This document shows, piece by piece, positions 52,459 through 60,484 of a stretch of DNA of 64,000 bases. The notes under the pieces were generated by a model. The model worked only from the letters and a program-made list of their open reading frames with translations, was not told where the DNA came from and ran no database searches. Where the stretch lies: contig CAZGQS010000008.1 of NCBI GenBank assembly GCA_964527775.1, forward strand, positions 14,181 through 78,180, in the 5' to 3' direction. The number at the start of each line of letters is the position of its first letter. The stretch's first letter is position 1. A program made the translations under genes and the position numbers. Source of the stretch: VMCP01 sp964527775. GTDB lineage: Bacteria; Bacteroidota; Bacteroidia; NS11-12g; UBA955.

Positions 52459-52700
52459 TTTTTACGGTAGAAAATGGCTGCGATACCAACACCAAATCCT
52501 AAAATAACTACAATAGGAGCCAAAGTAGCTCTTCGGAAATCGTAAATATCACCCGTTTTACCACTCATAAGTACAAACCCAAGGATGACCATGGCTGCGC
52601 TGATGGCAATGAGAACATAATTTTCTTTATTGAAGATAAGGTCTGCAGGGGTGTTTTTTTTCTCTTCGGTTGCTACTGATTTGAGATTCTTATTTTTCAT
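52455..52700 (-). CDS. DUF3098 small inner-membrane protein
   Basis: 81 residues: cytoplasmic N-terminus (LIFNKENYVLI is the DUF3098 start), two membrane spans (AISAAMVILGFVLMSG and APIVVILGFGVGIAAIFY) and the linking GDIYDFRRATLAP. A Bacteroidota-specific family of unknown function, always near ftsX and uppP, hence probably linked to cell division or envelope. Overlaps both neighbours by 1-4 nt. Confidence 0.85.
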   Translation of the reverse strand: MKNKNLKSVATEEKKNTPADLIFNKENYVLIAISAAMVILGFVLMSGKTGDIYDFRRATLAPIVVILGFGVGIAAIFYRKK

Positions 52701-53584
52701 TAGTACAGATTTTCAATTTTAAGTTTTAAGTATTTGCGTGTGCTTGCTAAACTGGTTATAGTAGAAAGCAATATTCCAAAAATAGCAATTGCAATTGAAA
52801 CCAACAGCAATTCTTCGAAAACAATGTGGTTGGTGAATTCTTTTAAGATTTCAAATTCAGGTTCTCCAGAGTAGGGTAGTCCCCAGAATAAAGCCCAAAT
52901 AGCAATAGCGGCAATGGGTAATGCTAAGATTGAATGTCGAACAGATTTTAATACAAATGGTTTCAATATGAACGCATTGGTAGCACCCACTAACTGCATA
53001 CTTTTTATGGTGTAGCGATTGGCGAAAATGCTCATTCTAACATTGTTATTGATCAAAACGGTAGATAGAATGATGAAAAGAAAAGCCACCCCAGAAAAAA
53101 TCCATTGTAATTTTTCAATGTTTTGAGTCATAGACTGAAGCCAGTTTTTTTGAAAAAGGACATCTTCAACCCCTGGTTGGCTTTTGAACATTTTGGTCAA
53201 TTGATCCATGAATTCGGTATTGGCATATTGAGCCTTTGGATACACTTCCAAACTCAATGGCAGGGTAACTGTTTCTACGTAACTCATGAAATCAGGGTCA
53301 TATTTATCGCCCATTTCCTTCATTCCTTGTTCGCGAGAAACGTAGCGAGTTTTACTTACCCATGGTTTTTTGTCAATTTCTTTTTGGAACTTTAGGACTT
53401 CAGACTCTTGGATATCATCGTGGTAATAGATGTCTATGCTGGAGTTTTCGAGCCAGTGATCACCCATAGATTTAAAGCCCAACAAGGTGGTTCCAAGCAA
53501 GCCAAGGATGAACATGACTGCGGCTAGGCTTAATATTCCAGGCAAGGCCGATGGTTTTTTGCGTTTGACGGGTTTTTCTTCCAT
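52700..53584 (-). CDS. ftsX: Cell-division protein FtsX (permease)
   Basis: 294 residues from ATG 53584, giving the proper cytoplasmic N-terminus MEEKPVKRKKPSALPG; a longer upstream frame is an artefact of the divergent promoter region. Four spans: SLAAVMFILGLLGTTLLG, a periplasmic domain with SIDIYYHDDIQESEV, then WIFSGVAFLFIILSTVLINN and two more. FtsX with FtsE activates septal peptidoglycan hydrolases. ftsE is not in the window. First gene of the DUF3098-uppP-DUF4159 operon. Confidence 0.92.
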   Translation of the reverse strand: MEEKPVKRKKPSALPGILSLAAVMFILGLLGTTLLGFKSMGDHWLENSSIDIYYHDDIQESEVLKFQKEIDKKPWVSKTRYVSREQGMKEMGDKYDPDFMSYVETVTLPLSLEVYPKAQYANTEFMDQLTKMFKSQPGVEDVLFQKNWLQSMTQNIEKLQWIFSGVAFLFIILSTVLINNNVRMSIFANRYTIKSMQLVGATNAFILKPFVLKSVRHSILALPIAAIAIWALFWGLPYSGEPEFEILKEFTNHIVFEELLLVSIAIAIFGILLSTITSLASTRKYLKLKIENLY

Positions 53585-53655
53585 GCAAAAATTTAACTTA
53601 CATGCGAAAATGCATAAAATTAATGGTGTGATGAAAAGAAGTTTTCCGCATTGTG

Positions 53656-53663
53656 TAGATTTG
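53656..53663 (+). promoter_or_regulatory. -7 box of the exonuclease gene
   Basis: TAGATTTG, exact match, 5 nt before ATG 53669; it excludes an in-frame TTG at 53651 upstream of the box. Confidence 0.55.
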
Positions 53664-53668
53664 TTGGT

Positions 53669-54397
53669 ATGCAATTGTTTTCCCAGCTTGATTTGAACAA
53701 AGTGTTGTTTTTGGATATTGAAACGGTTCCCGCACAACCGTCCTTCAAAAGTTTAAGTCCACAGTGGCAAGCACTATGGGAGAAGAAATCAAAATCTTTG
53801 GTTAAAGAGAATATTACTGCTGGTGATATGTATGATAGATCGGCTATTTATGCTGAGTTTGGGAAAGTGGTATGTGTGTGTGCAGGAATCATTACCGGAT
53901 ACCCACATCAGCCTCAGTTGAGGTTGAAATATTTCGCTAGTGACGATGAAAAACAATTGCTCACGGAGTTTGCTGATCTATTGAGGGTCTATTTCAGTAC
54001 AGATAAGTCGTTTTTGTGCGCTCACAACGGAAAAGAATTTGACTTTCCGTATTTATCTCGGAGGATGTTGGTTCACGGTATAAAATTGCCCGTTCTCTTA
54101 GATAATGCAGGAAAGAAACCTTGGGAAATAAAGCATTTAGATACTATGGATATGTGGAAATTTGGCGACTATAAAAGTTATACATCATTGGAACTTTTAG
54201 CCACCTTGTTTGGCATTCCTACGCCCAAGGACGACATTGACGGAAGTATGGTGGCAGATGTGTATTATCGAGAAAAAGACCTGAAGCGAATTGTGCAATA
54301 TTGCTTGAAGGATGTGGTTACTTTAGCTCAATTGTTTCTAAAAATGATGAATGTTTCAGCAATAAGTGACGAAAATATTATATTTCCAACAGAGTAA
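53669..54397 (+). CDS. PolB-like 3'-5' exonuclease (DEDD superfamily)
   Basis: 242 residues, RNase H-fold exonuclease of the predicted PolB-like class. The three acidic motifs are visible: LFLDIETVP (ExoI, D-x-E), AHNGKEFDFPYLSRRM (ExoII) and YCLKDVVTLAQLF (ExoIII, D with Y upstream). It lacks a polymerase domain and so acts as a stand-alone nuclease, likely in repair. ATG 53669 is chosen because a -7 box lies immediately upstream. Confidence 0.85.
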   Translation: MQLFSQLDLNKVLFLDIETVPAQPSFKSLSPQWQALWEKKSKSLVKENITAGDMYDRSAIYAEFGKVVCVCAGIITGYPHQPQLRLKYFASDDEKQLLTEFADLLRVYFSTDKSFLCAHNGKEFDFPYLSRRMLVHGIKLPVLLDNAGKKPWEIKHLDTMDMWKFGDYKSYTSLELLATLFGIPTPKDDIDGSMVADVYYREKDLKRIVQYCLKDVVTLAQLFLKMMNVSAISDENIIFPTE

Positions 54398-54433
54398 GCC
54401 GCGTTTAGGACTTTAAACTTGTCAAATTAGAAC

Positions 54434-54441
54434 TATATTTG
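54434..54441 (+). promoter_or_regulatory. -7 box of the T9SS type B gene
   Basis: TATATTTG, exact match, 7 nt before ATG 54449. Confidence 0.5.
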
Positions 54442-54448
54442 TAATTCT

Positions 54449-56578
54449 ATGTATCGTTTAGTTCGAGCACTTGCGTTGTTGATTCTGACTTTTGGTTTTT
54501 TAGGTGTCGCTATGGCGGCTGAGCCTACTGTAGGACCAAGCAATGCCAAGGTTACAAACATACAATGTAAACAAGCTACAATTAGTTGGACAAACGGTAA
54601 CGGTGGTTGGAGATTGGTCTTAGTAAAAGAAGGTTCTGCTGTGAATGCAACACCTAGTGATGGGACATCCTATACAGTATTTAATACCTTCGGGGCAGGA
54701 CAACAACTGGGAACAGGTAATTACGCCGTTTATAATAACATCACATCTAGTTTTACGTTACTTGGTTTAAAAGCAAATACACAATATTTCATCTCTATTT
54801 ACGAACATGATGGTGGTTCTCCCATAGATTATTTGACCAGCTCTCCAGCAACAGTTTCTTTTACCACTTATGACATTAAATTGGATTTTGATTTCACCAT
54901 TGATGATAGTTGCGATCAAACCAACGTTGTTACTTTCAATAATAAATCAACTTCAAACTTTTCAGGCATAAAATATACTTGGCTTTTCCAAGATGGTAAC
55001 CAAGATACTGGTAAGAATGTTACGCATACCTACATGCAGGGGGGTAATTACCAAGTGATGTTGGTGGCTTCCCCTTCTTACGGTTGTACTGACAATTTCA
55101 CGAACACCAATGCAGTTAAAATAATTCCCCGTCCGGTAAGCGTGCCAATTGAAATTAATAATGATTTGTCTCAGTGTTTAGAAGGTAATATTTTTAGGTT
55201 TTCAGATAATACAACCTTGAAAAATTTACCCAAGATGGCCTACACTCGTACTTGGTATTTTACGGCTACTGATTCATCAACCATTCCCAAACCCGTAAAA
55301 TCTTTCACAAAAGGGGGTAAATACAAGATTGGATATAAAAGTGAAACATATTTTGATAACGTGAGGACTGGTTGTACTGATACAGCGTCACTTTGGATTA
55401 ATGTGGTTCCCGCGCCATCTAGCGGAATTACCATCAATGACAGTCTCCAATGCTTAACTGGTAATAACTTTGTTTTCGATAATGTCTTTCCTGGATTAGT
55501 GAAGTTTTCTTGGGATTTGGGTGACGGAACATCTTCAGTAAACAAATCGATCACTCATAGCTATGCGGCTGCTGGAGTATATCCAATCATACACAGTGCA
55601 GAAAGTCCTGAAGGCTGTAAAAGTAAAGATACAATTTTGATTGCGGTGAAACCCAATGTTGTGGCGTCGTTTGCTGGATTGCCTTCAACTGCGTGTGAGA
55701 ATGATGCTCCTATAACCTTGTTTCCGAGTGACCCCAACGGAATTTTTTATCCCTCCTCAGGAAGTATTTCTGGTACTTTATATACTCCAGGTAATGCGGG
55801 TAATCATTCCATTAAATACGTTGTGAAGGATAGTTTCTGTCCTGACAGTGTAACACAAAACATCAAAATCAATTTGAGACCTAAATTTACCTTGGGTAAA
55901 GATACCGTGATTTGTGATAATCAAGATTTTATACTGATTGTTAACGCCGCTGGTACTGTAACTTGGGAAAATACAACGTCTGCAAATCCAAGATCTATTT
56001 TTAATCCGGGTAAGTATTCGGCTACTGTAACTAATAACGGTTGTAGTTGGAGCGATACCATTAACGTTGGATATGCATTGACCCCACAAGCTAATTTGCC
56101 GGGTGATACTCTTATTTGTAAAGGGGCATTGATTGTGTTGAAGCAAGTATGGCCCAACGCTTCCATCAATTGGAGCACAGGTAGTCGAGATACTGTTATT
56201 TATGTGTCTTCGCCAGGTGTTTATTCTGTGGCTGTTACAAACGCGTGCGGTACTGCCTCTGACTGGATGGAAGTAAAAGTTTCAGATGGTGAGTGTGATA
56301 TTTTTGTGCCAACGGCATTCACTCCTAACGGTGATGATAGAAATGAATATTTTGAAATTGTAGGTAGAGATATTACACCTACGCTGCTCATTATATATAA
56401 CAGATGGGGTGAGGTGCTTTTCGACAGCAATAAATCAGGAGAATACAGATGGTACGGCGATGCCAACGGTGACCCATGTATGTCTGGTTTGTATCCTTTT
56501 CTGTATAGATACGAACAACGCGTTGGTGATAGGGTGATCAGGAAAACCGTTTCAAGTTCTGTAATGATCCTTAAATAG
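54449..56578 (+). CDS. Surface protein with FN3, PKD and T9SS type B sorting domain
   Basis: 709 residues: signal peptide (ALALLILTFGFLGVAMA), a fibronectin III-like domain (VTNIQCKQATISWTNG...FTLLGLKANTQYFISIYEHD), PKD domains (KYTWLFQDGNQDTGKNVTHTY and KFSWDLGDGTSSVNKSITHSY), bacterial Ig-like strands, and a type B C-terminus (CDIFVPTAFTPNGDDRNEYFEIVG...IIYNRWGEVLFDS). Type IX cargo anchored at the surface, probably adhesion or motility related. Unlike the gene at 45862 it has no PorP/SprF partner beside it. Confidence 0.85.
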   Translation: MYRLVRALALLILTFGFLGVAMAAEPTVGPSNAKVTNIQCKQATISWTNGNGGWRLVLVKEGSAVNATPSDGTSYTVFNTFGAGQQLGTGNYAVYNNITSSFTLLGLKANTQYFISIYEHDGGSPIDYLTSSPATVSFTTYDIKLDFDFTIDDSCDQTNVVTFNNKSTSNFSGIKYTWLFQDGNQDTGKNVTHTYMQGGNYQVMLVASPSYGCTDNFTNTNAVKIIPRPVSVPIEINNDLSQCLEGNIFRFSDNTTLKNLPKMAYTRTWYFTATDSSTIPKPVKSFTKGGKYKIGYKSETYFDNVRTGCTDTASLWINVVPAPSSGITINDSLQCLTGNNFVFDNVFPGLVKFSWDLGDGTSSVNKSITHSYAAAGVYPIIHSAESPEGCKSKDTILIAVKPNVVASFAGLPSTACENDAPITLFPSDPNGIFYPSSGSISGTLYTPGNAGNHSIKYVVKDSFCPDSVTQNIKINLRPKFTLGKDTVICDNQDFILIVNAAGTVTWENTTSANPRSIFNPGKYSATVTNNGCSWSDTINVGYALTPQANLPGDTLICKGALIVLKQVWPNASINWSTGSRDTVIYVSSPGVYSVAVTNACGTASDWMEVKVSDGECDIFVPTAFTPNGDDRNEYFEIVGRDITPTLLIIYNRWGEVLFDSNKSGEYRWYGDANGDPCMSGLYPFLYRYEQRVGDRVIRKTVSSSVMILK

Positions 56579-56604
56579 GATTTAGAATTCTACCTTTACT
56601 TACC

Positions 56605-56612
56605 TAACTTTG
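56605..56612 (+). promoter_or_regulatory. -7 box of purL
   Basis: TAACTTTG, exact match, 5 nt before ATG 56618. Confidence 0.55.
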
Positions 56613-56617
56613 CAACG

Positions 56618-58834
56618 ATGAATTCATCGTTGTTAGAACAAGCACTTCAACTTGGATTGTTGAAGGAGGAATACGAGAAAATTTGCGATATTTTACAACG
56701 CGAACCTAACTTTACAGAGCTGTCTGTTTTCTCCGTTATGTGGAGTGAGCACTGTAGCTATAAAAACTCCATCGTTTGGCTGAAAACCCTTCCCAAGGAA
56801 GGAAGCAAAATGTTGGCTATGGCCGGTGAAGAAAATGCAGGTTTGGTAGATATTGGAGATGGACTGGCATGTTGTTTTAAAATTGAGAGTCATAATCACC
56901 CAAGCGCCATTGAGCCTTATCAAGGGGCGGCAACAGGTGTAGGTGGAATCAATAGAGATATTTTCTCAATGGGTGCAAGGCCTATTGCTCAGTTGAATTC
57001 ATTGCGTTTTGGAAATATCAATACCGACAGAACCAAATGGTTGGTAAAAGGAGTTGTTAAAGGTATTGGCGATTACGGCAATGCCTTTGGAATACCTACC
57101 GTAGGTGGGGAAGTGTATTTTGATGATTGCTATGAGCAGAACATCTTGGTGAATGCCATGAGTGTGGGAATTGTAGAAAAAGGAAAAACCATTTCTGCAG
57201 GTGCAGGTGAACCCGGTAATCCGGTCTATATTTTCGGCTCTGCAACCGGAAAAGATGGTATTCACGGTGCCGCATTTGCAAGTAAAGACATGAGCGAAGA
57301 TTCTATCAATGATCTTCCGTCAGTGCAAGTGGGTGACCCATTCTGGGAAAAATTAATCCTTGAAGCTACCATGGAAATCATTGAAACCGATGCCGTGGTA
57401 GGTATGCAAGATATGGGTGCCGCAGGTATCACTTGCAGTACCAGCGAAATGAGTGCTAAAACCGATGTTGGAATGGATATTCACCTTGACAAGGTTCCAA
57501 TGAGACAAGCCGACATGAAAGGGTGGGAACTTCTTTTGAGCGAAAGTCAAGAACGTATGTTGGTAGTGGTGAAAAAGGGCATGGAAAAAGAAGTTGAGCG
57601 CATTTTCGAAAAATGGGAATTGACCTATGCTCAGATTGGTATGGTAACCGACACCAAGAGGGTTCGATATTACATGAACGGTGAATTGGAAGCAGATATT
57701 CCAGCAGAATCTTTGGTTCTAGGTGGTGGTGCACCCATATATCACAGAACTTGGAAAGAGCCTCAGTATTTTGAAAAAATCAACGAATTTTCAATAGATA
57801 AGATTGAAGATACGTCCCTCGAAGAAGCAAAAAAATCGGCACTGAAATTGATGGCAGAACCCAACATTGCTAGTAAAAGATGGGTTTTCCAACAGTATGA
57901 TAGCATGGTAGGAACGGTGAATCAATCTACCAATCGTGCGTCAGATGCATCGGTGGTGAAGGTAAAAGGTACCAATAAAAGTCTGGCCTTGACCGTTGAT
58001 TGCAATAGCAGATATATTTATGCGGATCCCTTTTTGGGGACGCAGATCGCGGTAAGTGAAGCTGCGCGCAATATTCGTTGTTCAGGAGGTGTGCCAACCG
58101 CAATTACCAACTGTTTGAATTTCGGAAATCCCTACAATGAAGAAGTGTATTTCCAGTTTAAATCAGCCATTGAAGGTATGGGAGTGGCTTGTAGGAAATT
58201 TGATACACCAGTTACGGGTGGAAACGTGAGTTTCTACAATCAAAGCACCAACGGACAAGCAGTATATCCAACTCCTACCATTGGTATGGTGGGTATCATA
58301 GATGAACCATCAAAAGTGATGGGCTTGGCTTTCCAAAACGAAGGCGATGCCATTGTTTTGATAGGTCCTCGAACCAACGATTTGGGAAGTTCTCAGTATT
58401 TGGCAAAGGTTAAAGGAGTAGAATTCTCTCCTTGTCCTGAGTTTAATTTAGATACAGAACACCAATTACACCTTTTCTTAGAGGAACTTGCAAGCCAAGG
58501 TTTCACCGCATCGGTGCACGATATCAGCGAAGGCGGACTATTTGTGTGCTGCGCAGAAAGCGCTATTTCTGGTGGACTAGGATTTGATATTTGTACCGAT
58601 AAAGATTTGAGAATTGATGCATCTTTGTTTGGCGAAGGTCAAAGCAGAGTGGTTGTTTCAGTTTCACAAGACCGCGTTTCAGATCTTATGAAAATGGCAG
58701 AGAAAATGGGATTGCCCGTCTTGCACATGGGAACTGTAACCGCAGGATCGGTTGTTGTAAATGGCGAGACATGGGGTAATATCCAAGACTTTGCAAATCC
58801 TTATCATACCGCAATAGAAGGTCACTTGAACTAA
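56618..58834 (+). CDS. purL: Phosphoribosylformylglycinamidine synthase subunit PurL
   Basis: 738 residues, the small PurL type that works with separate PurQ and PurS. It catalyses the ATP-dependent amidation of FGAR to FGAM in purine synthesis. N-terminal FSVMWSEHCSYKNS (H45), ATP loop ESHNHPSAIEPYQGAATGVGGINRD, DMGAAGITCSTSEMSAK and VTGGNVSFYNQS are diagnostic, and HDISEGGLFVCCAESAI lies in the second half. purQ and purS are not present here. Confidence 0.96.
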   Translation: MNSSLLEQALQLGLLKEEYEKICDILQREPNFTELSVFSVMWSEHCSYKNSIVWLKTLPKEGSKMLAMAGEENAGLVDIGDGLACCFKIESHNHPSAIEPYQGAATGVGGINRDIFSMGARPIAQLNSLRFGNINTDRTKWLVKGVVKGIGDYGNAFGIPTVGGEVYFDDCYEQNILVNAMSVGIVEKGKTISAGAGEPGNPVYIFGSATGKDGIHGAAFASKDMSEDSINDLPSVQVGDPFWEKLILEATMEIIETDAVVGMQDMGAAGITCSTSEMSAKTDVGMDIHLDKVPMRQADMKGWELLLSESQERMLVVVKKGMEKEVERIFEKWELTYAQIGMVTDTKRVRYYMNGELEADIPAESLVLGGGAPIYHRTWKEPQYFEKINEFSIDKIEDTSLEEAKKSALKLMAEPNIASKRWVFQQYDSMVGTVNQSTNRASDASVVKVKGTNKSLALTVDCNSRYIYADPFLGTQIAVSEAARNIRCSGGVPTAITNCLNFGNPYNEEVYFQFKSAIEGMGVACRKFDTPVTGGNVSFYNQSTNGQAVYPTPTIGMVGIIDEPSKVMGLAFQNEGDAIVLIGPRTNDLGSSQYLAKVKGVEFSPCPEFNLDTEHQLHLFLEELASQGFTASVHDISEGGLFVCCAESAISGGLGFDICTDKDLRIDASLFGEGQSRVVVSVSQDRVSDLMKMAEKMGLPVLHMGTVTAGSVVVNGETWGNIQDFANPYHTAIEGHLN

Positions 58835-58837
58835 AAC

Positions 58838-59971
58838 ATGGGTTCAAGTAATTTTAGCTTTTGGGAGCAACGTTGGATGGAGCGCGCCGATCAAGTGGTG
58901 ATTGGTGGCGGCCTGGTTGGATTACAAACAGCTATTGAACTAAAGTTGAAATATCCGCACAAGGCGGTTTGGGTTCTTGAACGGAACGCTTTTGGAGATG
59001 CGGCAAGCTTGAGAAATGCAGGTTTCGCTTGTTTTGGAAGTGCAGGTGAGATTCTAGATGATATCAGTAGAATGGGAGAAGATCAAGCTTTTCAATTATA
59101 TGAAGAGCGTTACAAAGGACTTCAAGATCTCATTAAAACTTACACTCCCGAGAAGATTGGCTATGAACAGTCGGGTGGTTATGAGATTTTTCCCAGCGGA
59201 AGTGAATCCGAATTGAAAGTCATTCGAGATCATTTACCGAGGTTGAATGAATCACTTAAAGAGGTACATCAACAGGTATCTTTTGTGGAGCGCAACATCA
59301 AGAAATTTGAAATGAATGTGGGTGAAACAGCCATCGTCTCTCCATCTGAAGGAGCCCTTCAAAGTCATTTGTTGTTGAGAACGGTGAGACAGCATGCATT
59401 GTCAGTGGGTGTTGAGATATATACCTCCATGAATGTGAAATCCATTGAAAAGCACGGTAGCGGTGGTTGGGTTCTCCGATTTGAGCAATCAGATGCTGAA
59501 ATTTTAGCGAAAGATCTTTTTGTTTGTACCAATGCGTGGGCTTTGAAATGGTTTCCTGATTTGGAAGTAGAACCCGCTCGAGGACAAATTCTGGTCACTA
59601 AACCTATCCCTAGTATTGCCTTTAGAGGTATTTTTCATGCAGACCAAGGGTATATTTATTTCAGATCTTTGGGTTCAAGAATATTGATTGGAGGTGCGAG
59701 AAATACTCAGTTTAAAACAGAAAACACGTTTGAATCAGCCGTTACTCCTCAAATTAAATCAGAATTGTTGCGCTGGTTAAATGAAATCATAGTTCCTGGC
59801 ATTCATGTTGAAATTGATACTGAGTGGTCTGGGGTTATGGGCATGCATCAGAAGAGATCGCCCATCATTGAGCGAAAAGAAGAGCATCTGTATTTGGGCG
59901 TTCGCATGGGAGGAATGGGTGTAGCATTGAGCAGCCAAGTTGCCAAAAAATTGGTGAAATTGTCGGATTAA
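58838..59971 (+). CDS. FAD-dependent oxidoreductase, DAO family
   Basis: 377 residues. Rossmann FAD motif VVIGGGLVGLQTAIELK (residues 20-36), an acidic E in VWVLERNAFGDAASLRNAGFACFGSAGE, FVCTNAWALKWFPDLEVEPARGQILVTKP and the C-terminal GVMGMHQKRSPIIERKEEHLYLGVRMGGMG FAD-binding strand. This is the D-amino-acid/glycine oxidase/sarcosine oxidase superfamily; substrate unknown. No electron-transfer partner nearby. Starts 3 bp after purL, so probably cotranscribed. Confidence 0.85.
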   Translation: MGSSNFSFWEQRWMERADQVVIGGGLVGLQTAIELKLKYPHKAVWVLERNAFGDAASLRNAGFACFGSAGEILDDISRMGEDQAFQLYEERYKGLQDLIKTYTPEKIGYEQSGGYEIFPSGSESELKVIRDHLPRLNESLKEVHQQVSFVERNIKKFEMNVGETAIVSPSEGALQSHLLLRTVRQHALSVGVEIYTSMNVKSIEKHGSGGWVLRFEQSDAEILAKDLFVCTNAWALKWFPDLEVEPARGQILVTKPIPSIAFRGIFHADQGYIYFRSLGSRILIGGARNTQFKTENTFESAVTPQIKSELLRWLNEIIVPGIHVEIDTEWSGVMGMHQKRSPIIERKEEHLYLGVRMGGMGVALSSQVAKKLVKLSD

Positions 59972-59989
59972 TTGTATATTCACTCTGTT

Positions 59990-60484
59990 ATGAGTTTTAA
60001 AGCAACTGTTTTTACTGTTGTATTCCTATTATTGGGAACATCTGCGTGGGCACAAAAGAACACTTCTCTTAAGGAAGAAGAATACGAAGTTGGAGCTGGT
60101 GATACCGCAGTTTTAGGCAAGTCAAAAGGTGCTGAAGTTTATGCATATCTTGATTTGTATCGTAAAACGCGTTGGGATCCTAATGATGTAGTTCAAGATT
60201 CATTTACCCTGAAATACGGCGCTTATGATACTGCCACCGGTAATGGTTTTTATCGGTATTTCTTCAGAGGGGACTTTGATGTGGCTGAATTACCCAATGA
60301 ATTCAAAGGACGAAAATGCGAAATTCTTGGAGTAGAAGTCCTCAAGAAAAAAGAAACGGGAGAAGATATCAATGTAATGTATCTCAAAGGATTTCAAGAA
60401 AATACAGTTATTTGGGTGGACTTTGACGATGCGGTGAAGTACATGGAAATTGAACGCTTTATTGCTAAAAAACGAGCTAAATAA
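59990..60484 (+). CDS. Exported protein of unknown function
   Basis: 164 residues from ATG 59990, chosen because it starts directly with a signal peptide (MSFKATVFTVVFLLLGTSAWAQ); an upstream TTG would add six residues. The mature part is acidic and beta-rich (EYEVGAGDTAVLGKSKGAEVYAYLDLYRKTRWDPNDVVQDSF, FKGRKCEILGVEVLKKKE). No family recognised. Its stop overlaps the next ATG by one base (TAATG). Confidence 0.6.
   Translation: MSFKATVFTVVFLLLGTSAWAQKNTSLKEEEYEVGAGDTAVLGKSKGAEVYAYLDLYRKTRWDPNDVVQDSFTLKYGAYDTATGNGFYRYFFRGDFDVAELPNEFKGRKCEILGVEVLKKKETGEDINVMYLKGFQENTVIWVDFDDAVKYMEIERFIAKKRAK

Noticed and set aside
53585..53737. N-terminal extension of ftsX
   Set aside because: It overlaps the promoter of the divergent exonuclease gene and adds a non-family sequence.
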